Shown: positions 9,316 to 16,625 of the stretch, piece by piece
Position numbering within the stretch: the first letter of the stretch is position 1
Layout: every line of letters starts with the position of its first letter
From: Alphaproteobacteria bacterium
Lineage (GTDB): Bacteria > Myxococcota_A > UBA796 > CAJQPC01
DNA: 64,000 bases
NCBI GenBank assembly: GCA_020632795.1
Contig: JACKEV010000012.1
Coordinates: 1-64,000 of the forward strand
Direction: 5' to 3'
Program-made: the position numbers and the translations under genes
Notes under the pieces: generated by a model
Told to the model about the DNA's origin: nothing
What the model saw: the letters and a program-made list of their open reading frames with translations, nothing else
The model's database searches: none

Positions 9316-10380
9316 ATGCTATTCCGCCAGCTCTTCGACCGCGAGACCTGCACCTACACCTACCTGCTCGCCGACCCCGAGACGCGGGAGGCGGTGCTCA
9401 TCGACCCGGTGCGTGAGCACTTCGAGCGGGACCGCCAGCTCCTGGCCGAGCTGGGCCTGAGCCTGGCCTACACCCTGGAGACCCACGTCCACGCTGACCA
9501 CGTCACCAGCTCCGGGCTGTTCCGGCACCACCTGGGCAGCCGCAGCGTGGTCTCCCGGCGGGGCGGCGCGCCCTGCGCGGACATCCAGGTGGACGACGGC
9601 GACGCCATCCGCTTCGGCAAGCACGCCCTGGAGGTGCGCTCGACCCCCGGCCACACCGACGGCTGCGTCACCTATGTGACCGACGACCGCAGCATGGCCT
9701 TCACCGGGGACACGCTGCTGGTCCGGGGCTGCGGGCGCACCGACTTCCAGCAGGGCGACGCCCACACGCTGTACGCTTCGGTCCACGACAAGATCTTCAG
9801 CCTGCCCGACGCCACCCGGCTCTACCCCGGGCACGACTACCAGGGCCGCACCGTCACCACCGTGGCCGAGGAGCGCGCCCACAACCCCCGCCTGGGCGGG
9901 GGCCGCAGCGAAGCCGAGTTCGTCGGCATCATGGCCGACCTCAAGCTGGCCCAGCCCGCCCGCATCGACGTGGCCGTGCCCGCCAACCTGGAGTGCGGGC
10001 TCCTCGGGGACGAGGACCTCTCGCCGGCCCCCGAGCCCACCCCCTGGGCCCCCATCGCCCGCACCGCCACCGGCGTGCCCGAGGTCACCACGGCCTGGGT
10101 CGCCGAGACCCTCGGCCAGCACCGCCTCATCGACGTGCGCGGCGCCGGTGAGTTCACCGGGCCGCTCTCCCACATCCCCGGGGCCGAGCTGGTCCCCCTC
10201 GATATCCTCGATCAGGCCGCCGTCGGCTGGGACCGCGACGTCCCGCTGGTGACGATCTGCCGCTCCGGCGGGCGCTCCGGCCGGGCCGCCAACATCCTCG
10301 AGAACCTGGGCTTCACCCGGGTCGTCTCGATGGCCGGCGGCATGGCGCAGTGGAGCGTGGAGTCCCGCCCCACCGCCTGA
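9316..10380 (+). CDS. Persulfide dioxygenase-rhodanese fusion
   Basis: The 354-residue protein has an ETHE1-type metallo-beta-lactamase domain followed by a rhodanese. Visible ligand motifs are HVHADH (His57, His59), PGHTDG (His113) and TGDTLL (Asp132), with the substrate-site segment GCGRTDFQQGD. The C-terminal rhodanese carries the active loop CRSGGRS with Cys315. Such enzymes oxidise glutathione or low-molecular-weight persulfide to sulfite, and the fused rhodanese can pass sulfane sulfur to or from thiols, as in CstB-like fusions. It is preceded by a sigma-54 promoter and palindromic activator site. The SulP transporter follows 34 bp downstream. Confidence 0.93.
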   Translation: MLFRQLFDRETCTYTYLLADPETREAVLIDPVREHFERDRQLLAELGLSLAYTLETHVHADHVTSSGLFRHHLGSRSVVSRRGGAPCADIQVDDGDAIRFGKHALEVRSTPGHTDGCVTYVTDDRSMAFTGDTLLVRGCGRTDFQQGDAHTLYASVHDKIFSLPDATRLYPGHDYQGRTVTTVAEERAHNPRLGGGRSEAEFVGIMADLKLAQPARIDVAVPANLECGLLGDEDLSPAPEPTPWAPIARTATGVPEVTTAWVAETLGQHRLIDVRGAGEFTGPLSHIPGAELVPLDILDQAAVGWDRDVPLVTICRSGGRSGRAANILENLGFTRVVSMAGGMAQWSVESRPTA

Positions 10381-10414
10381 TCGCGCACCCCAAGCTCACC
10401 AGGAGGGCACCCTC

Positions 10415-12103
10415 ATGGGACGCCTCGCCACCGCTCTGCCCGCGCTGCGCTGGATGCGCGGCTACGACCGGAAGAACCTGCCCGGCGACGTCACCGCCGG
10501 GATCACCACCGCGGTCATGCTCATCCCCCAGGCGATGGCCTACGCCATGCTCGCCGGGCTGCCGCCCATCGTCGGGCTCTACGCCTCCACCGTGCCCCTG
10601 GCGATCTACGCGCTGCTGGGCAGCTCCCGCCAGCTCGCCGTCGGCCCCGTGGCCATGGTCTCGCTCATGGTCGCCAGCGGCAGCGCCGCGCTCTCCGAGG
10701 CCGGCCACGGGGATCCCGTCACCCTGGCCCTCGTGCTGGCCGGACTGGTCGGGGTGCTCCAGCTCGGCATGGGCATCGCCCGGCTGGGCTTCCTGGTCAA
10801 CCTGCTCTCCCACCCGGTCATCAGCGGCTTCACCTCGGCCGCCGCGCTCATCATCGGGCTCTCCCAGCTCAAGCACCTGCTGGGGGTGCCCCTGGCGCGC
10901 AGCCACCACGTCCACGAGATCGCGCTGGAGGCGGTCTCCCGGGCCGGGGAGATCCACCCCGTGACCCTGCTCATCGGGGTGGCCGGGATGGCCGCGCTGA
11001 TGGCGCTCAAGCGCTGGAAGCCGGCCTTCCCCGGTGCTCTGGTGGTCGTGGGTGCGGCCAGCCTCGCGGTGTGGGGGCTGGGCCTGGCGGACGCTGGCGT
11101 GGCCATCGTGGGCGAGGTCCCCAGCGGCCTGCCGGCCCCCGCCCTGCCGCCGCTCGACGCCGAGACCTGGACCGCGCTGGCCCCGACCGCGCTGGCGATC
11201 GCGCTGGTGGGCTTCATGGAGTCCATCTCGGTGGCCAAGGCCTTCGCCACCCGCAACCGCTACCGGGTCGACGCCAACCAGGAGCTGATCGCCCTGGGCG
11301 CGGCCAACCTGGGGGCGGCGGCCTTCGGCGGCTACCCGGTCACCGGCGGCTTCTCCCGCACGGCGGTCAACGCCCAGGCGGGCAGCCGCACCCCGCTGGC
11401 CTCGCTCATCACCGCTGGCGTGGTCGCGCTCACCCTGCTCTTCCTCACCCCGCTGTTCTACTTCCTGCCCAAGGCCGTGCTGGCCTCGATCGTGATGGTG
11501 GCGGTGTTCGGGCTGGTGGACGTGCGCACCTTCCTGCGCCTGCTCAAGGTCAAGCCCGCGGACGCGCTGATGCTCGCGATCACCTTCTTCGCTACGCTGA
11601 GCCTCGGCATCGAGCTGGGCGTGGGCCTGGGGGTGGCCGCGTCGCTGCTGGCCTTCCTGCGGCGCACCGCCAGCCCCCACGTCGCCATGCTGGGCCGCGT
11701 CCCGGGGAGCGACGAGTACCGCAACCTCGCCCGGCACCCCGAGGCCATCGCCCCGGACGGGATCGCGGTGATGCGGGTCGACGAGGCCCTGTGGTTCGGC
11801 AACGTCGCCGCCCTGCGCGCCCACGTGGACGAGGCCCTGAACGCCGAGCCCGCGCCCCGCGCCTTCGTGCTGGACATGAGCGCGGTGAACGACGTGGACG
11901 CCTCCGGCGTCGAGGCCCTGGAGGAGCTCGTCGACGAGCTGGAGCGCCAGGACATCGCGCTCATCCTGGTGCGGGTCAAGGGCCCGGTCCTCGACGTCCT
12001 GCGCCGCGCCGGCCTGGTCGATCACCTCGGCCCGGCGCGCATCGCCGAGACCGTGCGCGAGGCGGTGGAGCGGGTCCAGGAGGCTGTACCGCTCGCCGGC
12101 TGA
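10415..12103 (+). CDS. SulP-family anion transporter with STAS domain
   Basis: The 562-residue inner-membrane protein starts at ATG 10415 after a strong AGGAGG (10401-10406). The N-terminal ~400 residues hold the SulP core, including the signature IPQAMAYAMLAGLPPIVGLY and many membrane helices. The C-terminal ~110 residues form a STAS domain with DMSAVNDVDASG. SulP proteins move sulfate, bicarbonate or other anions. Placement 34 bp behind a persulfide dioxygenase suggests movement of sulfite or sulfate made by that enzyme. That role is inferred from context only. Confidence 0.9.
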   Translation: MGRLATALPALRWMRGYDRKNLPGDVTAGITTAVMLIPQAMAYAMLAGLPPIVGLYASTVPLAIYALLGSSRQLAVGPVAMVSLMVASGSAALSEAGHGDPVTLALVLAGLVGVLQLGMGIARLGFLVNLLSHPVISGFTSAAALIIGLSQLKHLLGVPLARSHHVHEIALEAVSRAGEIHPVTLLIGVAGMAALMALKRWKPAFPGALVVVGAASLAVWGLGLADAGVAIVGEVPSGLPAPALPPLDAETWTALAPTALAIALVGFMESISVAKAFATRNRYRVDANQELIALGAANLGAAAFGGYPVTGGFSRTAVNAQAGSRTPLASLITAGVVALTLLFLTPLFYFLPKAVLASIVMVAVFGLVDVRTFLRLLKVKPADALMLAITFFATLSLGIELGVGLGVAASLLAFLRRTASPHVAMLGRVPGSDEYRNLARHPEAIAPDGIAVMRVDEALWFGNVAALRAHVDEALNAEPAPRAFVLDMSAVNDVDASGVEALEELVDELERQDIALILVRVKGPVLDVLRRAGLVDHLGPARIAETVREAVERVQEAVPLAG

Positions 12104-12181
12104 CCGCCGCTCTGTCAACCGGCTGTTCGCGGGTCCGCCTTCCTGTATGATCACTCCAGGCCTTCGCAGCCGGTCAGGACG

Positions 12182-13702
12182 ATGTCCACAGCGGAAATGA
12201 CTTCCATGTTGATCGCGCGGCTCTCCAAGGAGCATCCGGGCAAGGTGCGCGTGGTCGATGAGGACAAGCTGCCCGAGCTGCGCAAGAGCGCGAACTGGCG
12301 CCGGGTGGGTGCCTACCCCCTGGGATCCCCCGACTTCATCCGGCCCTGCAAGAACCACCTGCGCTCGGGCCGGCGCCTCACGATCGTGCAGCTCGGCCAG
12401 GGCATCCACGTCTTCGCCCGCGCCCGCAAGCGGTCCTCCGCCGAGCCCGCCCCGGAGATGGCCACCGCTGGGGCCGCGGAGTCACCGCAGGCCCGCGCGC
12501 CCGCCCCCCGACGGCGCCGCAACACGTCCCGGCCCATGCTGCGCGCCGGGGGCCTGGAGGCCCGCCCTGCCGTGGGGAGCGCGCCGTTCACCAGCTTCCT
12601 CAAGGACGTGCCCGACCAGCCCGTCGAGGATCCGATGCGGCCCCCCCTGGGGGAGGTCGCCCGCGAGCTGCGGGCCCACGAGAACGAGCTGCTGACCATG
12701 CCCGTGCACACCCCCTGGGCGCTGCGGGGGTGGTCCTTCCGGGAGGCCCGGCTCCAGGACGGCGAGCTGCGGGCCAGCTACTACCTCTATGACAGCGCGG
12801 AGGCGAACCGCCGCGGCCAGGCCGTCGGGCAGCTCCACCTGCGGGCCCAGAAGGGGGAGCCCGAGCTGGCCTCGGCCTGGATCGAGGAGGTCAGCCTCGT
12901 CTTCGACCGACGCCCCCGCAAGACCAACAAGGCGGTCGCCGAGATCCTGGAGCTGGGCGCGGCCGACGGCGACGACGAGGAGGAGATCCCCACGATGAAC
13001 GGGGGCGGCTTCGCCCTCCAGGTGCTCTTCGACGAGGCGGAGACCGCGGTCGACCGCCCCGAGGAGGCCGACACCGTCATCCCCACGAAGGCGCCCCGGC
13101 GCGCGGCTGCCCCGACCTCCGACAAGGCGGCGCGCACCCCGCCGCCGCCGCCGAGCGCCGCGAAGCCCCAGCTCAGCCGCCGCACCCTGGTGGGCTTCCT
13201 GGCGGTGGTCGCGCTCTTCGTGTTCAAGGTCAGCACCGGCGAGGACGACGAGGATCTCGGCGGGGCCGACCCCACCGCCGCCCGGCCCCCCAAGCTGGCC
13301 GACCCCTACGAGGAGGAGCCCCTCGATGACCTGCCCGAGGGGGTCAAGGCCAAGGTCCGGCGCCTGGGCAACCCCACGCTCTTGGGTCCGCTGCCCCTCA
13401 AGAAGGTCAACCCGATCGTCGACGCCACCCTGCTGCGCCAGCGGCACTGCTACCACGCCTACCTGCTCGACGGCGGCGGCACGGCCGGGAACGTCCAGGT
13501 CAAGCTGGTCATCGACGAGCTGGGCAAGCTGGCCCAGGTGGACGTGGGGCGGAGCGACATCGACGACAGCGGGTTCAAGGGGTGCATCGAGCAGTCCTTC
13601 GACGGGCTGCGCTTCATGACGCCCAGCCAGTCGAGCGTCACCGTCGCGTCGTATACATTCGCGTTCGGACTGGGCCTGCAGCCCACAGACGACGCCCCCT
13701 GA
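12182..13702 (+). CDS. Membrane-spanning protein with AgmX/PglI-type C-terminal domain
   Basis: The 506-residue protein starts at ATG 12182. The N-terminal ~300 residues are charged and low in recognisable motifs. A single membrane helix lies near residue 340 (LVGFLAVVALFVFKV), and a proline/acid linker follows. The last ~100 residues, with RQRHCYHAYL and VQVKLVIDELGKLAQVDV, match the TonB-like tail known from AgmX/PglI proteins of myxobacteria, which often act in gliding or trafficking complexes. No motility genes are adjacent, so the role is unknown. The next gene appears to start within its stop codon. Confidence 0.75.
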   Translation: MSTAEMTSMLIARLSKEHPGKVRVVDEDKLPELRKSANWRRVGAYPLGSPDFIRPCKNHLRSGRRLTIVQLGQGIHVFARARKRSSAEPAPEMATAGAAESPQARAPAPRRRRNTSRPMLRAGGLEARPAVGSAPFTSFLKDVPDQPVEDPMRPPLGEVARELRAHENELLTMPVHTPWALRGWSFREARLQDGELRASYYLYDSAEANRRGQAVGQLHLRAQKGEPELASAWIEEVSLVFDRRPRKTNKAVAEILELGAADGDDEEEIPTMNGGGFALQVLFDEAETAVDRPEEADTVIPTKAPRRAAAPTSDKAARTPPPPPSAAKPQLSRRTLVGFLAVVALFVFKVSTGEDDEDLGGADPTAARPPKLADPYEEEPLDDLPEGVKAKVRRLGNPTLLGPLPLKKVNPIVDATLLRQRHCYHAYLLDGGGTAGNVQVKLVIDELGKLAQVDVGRSDIDDSGFKGCIEQSFDGLRFMTPSQSSVTVASYTFAFGLGLQPTDDAP

Positions 13703-14547
13703 TCGACCCGCTCCTCCCCCTCCTCCAGGCTGCCCTCCTCCCCGCGCTGCTCGCCGGGGCGGTCGCGATCGCGGTGACCGTGCTCATCGAGCGGTTCGGT
13801 GGGCTCATCGGCGGGCTGCTGGGGACCCTGCCCAGCACCATCGTGCCCGCCGCCGCCGGCATCGTCGCCGGGTCTCCCTCCGAAGAGGGCTTCGCCCTGG
13901 CCATGTGCGCGGTGCCTGCGGGGATGCTGGTGAACGCGGGGTTTTTGTGGCTGTGGCGGGCGCTGCCGCCCCGGCTGCCGGCGGGGTCGGTGGGGGCGCG
14001 CCTGGGCGCGATGGTGGCGCTGACCCTGGGGGCCTGGGCGGCGGGCGCGGCTGTGCTGGTGGGCCTGATGGGGGCGGCGGCGGACGCGGGCATCGAGCCG
14101 ATGGCCACGGGGCTGGGCAGCCTGGCGCTGCTGGTGCTGCTGGGGGTGGCGGCGAGCCTGCGCCCGCTGCCGGCGCCGCGGGGCACCCGGCGGGTCGGCC
14201 CGGTCACGCTGGTGGCCCGCGGGGGGCTGGCGGCGGTGGCCATCGGGGTGTCGGTGGCGTTGAGCGCCACGGGGGGCGCGCTGGCGGCGGGCATGGCGGC
14301 GGTGTTCCCGGCCATCTTCCTCACCACGATGGTGGCGCTGTGGCTCTCCCAGGGGGAGGCGGTGCCCACGGGGGCGGTGGGGCCGATGATGCTGGGGTCC
14401 GCCAGCGTGGCCGCCTACGCCCTGCTGGTGGTGGTGACCTTCCCGGCGCTGGGGGTGCTGGGGGGCTCGGTGGTGGCCTGGGTGCTGGCCGCGTTGGGGG
14501 TGACCGCGCCGGCCACCCTCTGGCTGCGGCGGCGCATGGTAGGCTGA
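13699..14547 (+). CDS. Polytopic membrane protein of unknown function
   Basis: The frame is highly hydrophobic, with about eight membrane helices, beginning IDPLLPLLQAALLPALLAGA. No ATG, GTG or TTG lies near the expected start. A CTG at 13699 overlaps the preceding stop as CTGA and is the most economical choice; an extended GTG at 13582 would overlap the upstream gene by ~120 bp. The coding frame itself is convincing from its uniform membrane-protein composition. No family is recognised. A Tat-signal protein follows 5 bp downstream. Confidence 0.65.
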   Translation: MIDPLLPLLQAALLPALLAGAVAIAVTVLIERFGGLIGGLLGTLPSTIVPAAAGIVAGSPSEEGFALAMCAVPAGMLVNAGFLWLWRALPPRLPAGSVGARLGAMVALTLGAWAAGAAVLVGLMGAAADAGIEPMATGLGSLALLVLLGVAASLRPLPAPRGTRRVGPVTLVARGGLAAVAIGVSVALSATGGALAAGMAAVFPAIFLTTMVALWLSQGEAVPTGAVGPMMLGSASVAAYALLVVVTFPALGVLGGSVVAWVLAALGVTAPATLWLRRRMVG

Positions 14548-14552
14548 GGCGC

Positions 14553-15302
14553 ATGAGCCAGGGCTTCGATCGGCGGACGTTCCTGCGCGGCGTGCCGGCG
14601 GTTGGCCTGCTCGGCGCGGGCCCGGCCGTCGCCGCCCCGGATCTCGATGGCATCGAGATCGAAGCGCAGCGCCTGCGCACGATGCCCGTCTCATCGGACG
14701 TTCGGGAGGCCGCATGCTCACTGGGCCTGCCCGCGGACGTCACGGCAGACGCCGCCGCGGCCCACCACCTCGCGGCGTCGTGGCTGGCGCTGCCCCCGGC
14801 CGTCCGGGCGGAGCGCGGCTTCGTCGACCGGCTGGAGGCCCACGGCGAGGCGCTGGCGCGGCCGATGCTGGCGCTCGGCGCGGCGCTGGACCGCTTGGGG
14901 GAGGGGCGGGTCCGGGCGCTGGGCGCGAAGGTCGGAGACGTCGCGCTGCCGGCGGGCCTGGTGCCCCTGGTCGCCGAGGGGCGCCGTCGCCTGCGCGGCG
15001 GGCCCGGGGTCGTTCGGGCCAGCCTGGACGACATGGAGCGGGTCACGCTGGGGCAGGGCCTGCCCCGGGCCGGCTGGCAGCCCGTCGCCCGCAAGGGCCG
15101 CCCCAGCGGGCGCGTCGCGGTGGGCGCCGTCCTGGCGGGGCTCGGCGGGGTGACCCTGTGGCGGGGCATCGCCCTGGGGGTCATCGCGGGCCCGGCGCCG
15201 ATGGTCTTCATCCTCGGCGGCATCGGGCTGGTGGTGCTGGCGATCGGGACGGCGGTGGTGATCGCGGCGGTGATTGAGTTGAGGGAGGCGAAGGGGGGGT
15301 AG
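14553..15302 (+). CDS. Exported protein with Tat-type signal, unknown function
   Basis: The 249-residue product starts at ATG 14553. It opens with a twin-arginine motif (DRRTFLRGV) and a hydrophobic stretch ending AVAAP, so export by the Tat system is likely. The middle is helical and alanine-rich with no recognised domain. Two hydrophobic helices lie at the C-terminus (GVTLWRGIALGVIAGPAPM and FILGGIGLVVLAIGTAVVI), so it may stay membrane-anchored. It probably shares a transcript with the membrane protein just upstream. It is the last high-GC gene before the accessory region. Confidence 0.65.
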   Translation: MSQGFDRRTFLRGVPAVGLLGAGPAVAAPDLDGIEIEAQRLRTMPVSSDVREAACSLGLPADVTADAAAAHHLAASWLALPPAVRAERGFVDRLEAHGEALARPMLALGAALDRLGEGRVRALGAKVGDVALPAGLVPLVAEGRRRLRGGPGVVRASLDDMERVTLGQGLPRAGWQPVARKGRPSGRVAVGAVLAGLGGVTLWRGIALGVIAGPAPMVFILGGIGLVVLAIGTAVVIAAVIELREAKGG

Positions 15303-15546
15303 GGGGGCGTTGGCGGCTGGTTTTCAGCCCTCCAGTGCCTCGTCTATGGGGATACGTCCTCGATGAACACTTCTCGGTTTGAGCGGTGGGCTACGCCTGG
15401 AAGAACCAGAGGATGAGGCTCGGTCTCCGTAGCAGCCTGTATGGCTCAACATTCCGAACCGTGCAGAGGATATCGCGCTGCTGGCGATATTTCGTGGTCA
15501 CGACTCCAGTCCTGGACGGGGATTGTGTAGATAGCGCTTGACAGTG

Positions 15547-15984
15547 ATGGCAAATGAGCGCACATATGAGCGCATGAAAAAGCGTATGAGCATCACCCTT
15601 CAATTGGCAACCCACACCATCCTGGAGCGTTTCATGAGCGCGAGCGAGTACATCAATCACCACGTCCAGTGGGACACGACCATGGCGCGCAACTCACTCT
15701 GGTTCCTCCGCCACAACTTCAGCTGGACCGACGAAGAGGTGTTGAACGTATGTGACATCGTGACGACCCCTCCTCCGGCGGGCATCAACCCCTGCTTGAT
15801 CAGTCGGGCGATGTTCGACATGCTGGACAAACCACGTCTGAACCGAGGTGTGAACCGTTCCCGTTGGGAGGAGTTGTCCCGCCTCGTCGAGGGGGATCCA
15901 GGTGTCGCGAACTGCTTGATCTTCGTCGCCAACGAGGTCTGGGCTGGGAACACAGAGTTGAGAGTGCAACTCGGCCTTGAGTAG
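15547..15984 (+). CDS. Hypothetical protein in low-GC accessory segment
   Basis: A 145-residue frame with no recognised family. Several in-frame starts exist. ATG 15547 is the longest, but ATG 15634 has the better ribosome site (GGAG six bases upstream) and would give 116 residues. Composition is tryptophan-rich and charged, and base composition is lower in GC than the upstream genes, which suggests transfer. It may be a remnant or a small accessory protein beside the toxin locus. Opposite-strand frames over the same bases look less protein-like. Confidence 0.45.
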   Translation: MANERTYERMKKRMSITLQLATHTILERFMSASEYINHHVQWDTTMARNSLWFLRHNFSWTDEEVLNVCDIVTTPPPAGINPCLISRAMFDMLDKPRLNRGVNRSRWEELSRLVEGDPGVANCLIFVANEVWAGNTELRVQLGLE

Positions 15985-16259
15985 GGTGTCGCGCAGTTCT
16001 ATCCGCTGCCCCAGGTCATGGATTCAGCTCGATCAAGGGACGACAGGATCACACTGAATTCTTTCAGGCTTTCTCAAAGATCCCCTCTACAGCGGCGCTC
16101 CCAGGGGCAACGTGTTCCTGGTCATGGTTCGAAGTGGGCCCCCCTCGAACTCCCTGAGCAACACTTGGCCATCAGCGCTCTCTGGAGGCCATCCCCAGGT
16201 CGCTCTTCCCGGAGGCCGGTCTACGTAACCGTTGGTCTGACTTCTTCGTATCAAACCGG
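15985..16259. other. Intergenic stretch with no supported gene
   Basis: About 275 bases of mixed composition lie between the hypothetical gene and the end of the immunity candidate. A plus-strand frame crosses it (16018-16332), but it lacks a ribosome site, is rich in Ser/Arg, and overlaps the immunity gene. I see no repeat or RNA structure I would defend. Confidence 0.4.
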
Positions 16260-16622
16260 CTACATATCCTTGAAATCATCGACGAAGCGTTCCCTTGAGT
16301 GTTGCGCCCGCCATCCTCCGCTCGCCATGTAGCAACCAGCCAACTCTCCCAGACCCTCGCTGGGTAGATCGACGACGGATCCGTCTGAGGCCATGTACTG
16401 CACCTTGAGGACGCCCTGGTCGATAGCGCGCAGGAGATGGAAGAGCGTCTCGTCCACGCAGTCAGGGATCATCGCTGCCGGGGATGCCCCTTGGTCTCTC
16501 CAGCGCTTGGCAACCGGAGACTGAACATGCGGTTGTAGCTGCATGTCACAACTCTGAATGGCCTCGTCTCGTACTTCTCGGACCAGGATCTCAGCGAACT
16601 CTTCGATCTGTCGGGAGGTCAT
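16260..16622 (-). CDS. Candidate immunity protein for the adjacent RHS toxin
   Basis: The 120-residue protein starts at ATG 16622, three bases after the stop of the RHS gene on the same strand, the standard position for a cognate immunity gene. It is acidic and cytoplasmic with no signal or membrane helix. The stretch IPDCVDETLFHLLRAIDQG and the phrase GLGELAGCYMASGGWR recall small proteins seen behind polymorphic toxins, though I cannot name the family. Base composition is lower in GC than the RHS core, like the toxin tip, which is consistent with the two having been exchanged together. Confidence 0.7.
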   Translation of the reverse strand: MTSRQIEEFAEILVREVRDEAIQSCDMQLQPHVQSPVAKRWRDQGASPAAMIPDCVDETLFHLLRAIDQGVLKVQYMASDGSVVDLPSEGLGELAGCYMASGGWRAQHSRERFVDDFKDM

Positions 16623-16625
16623 GCG

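Noticed and set aside
15315..15329. GGCTG/CAGCC hairpin after the Tat-protein gene as a terminator
   Set aside because: Short stem; the T run is in the loop, not after the stem.
15391..15663. Minus-strand frame of ~90 codons
   Set aside because: No ribosome site or family pattern; overlaps the start of the plus-strand hypothetical gene.
16018..16332. Plus-strand frame after the hypothetical gene
   Set aside because: No ribosome site, Ser/Arg-rich, and overlaps the better-supported immunity candidate.
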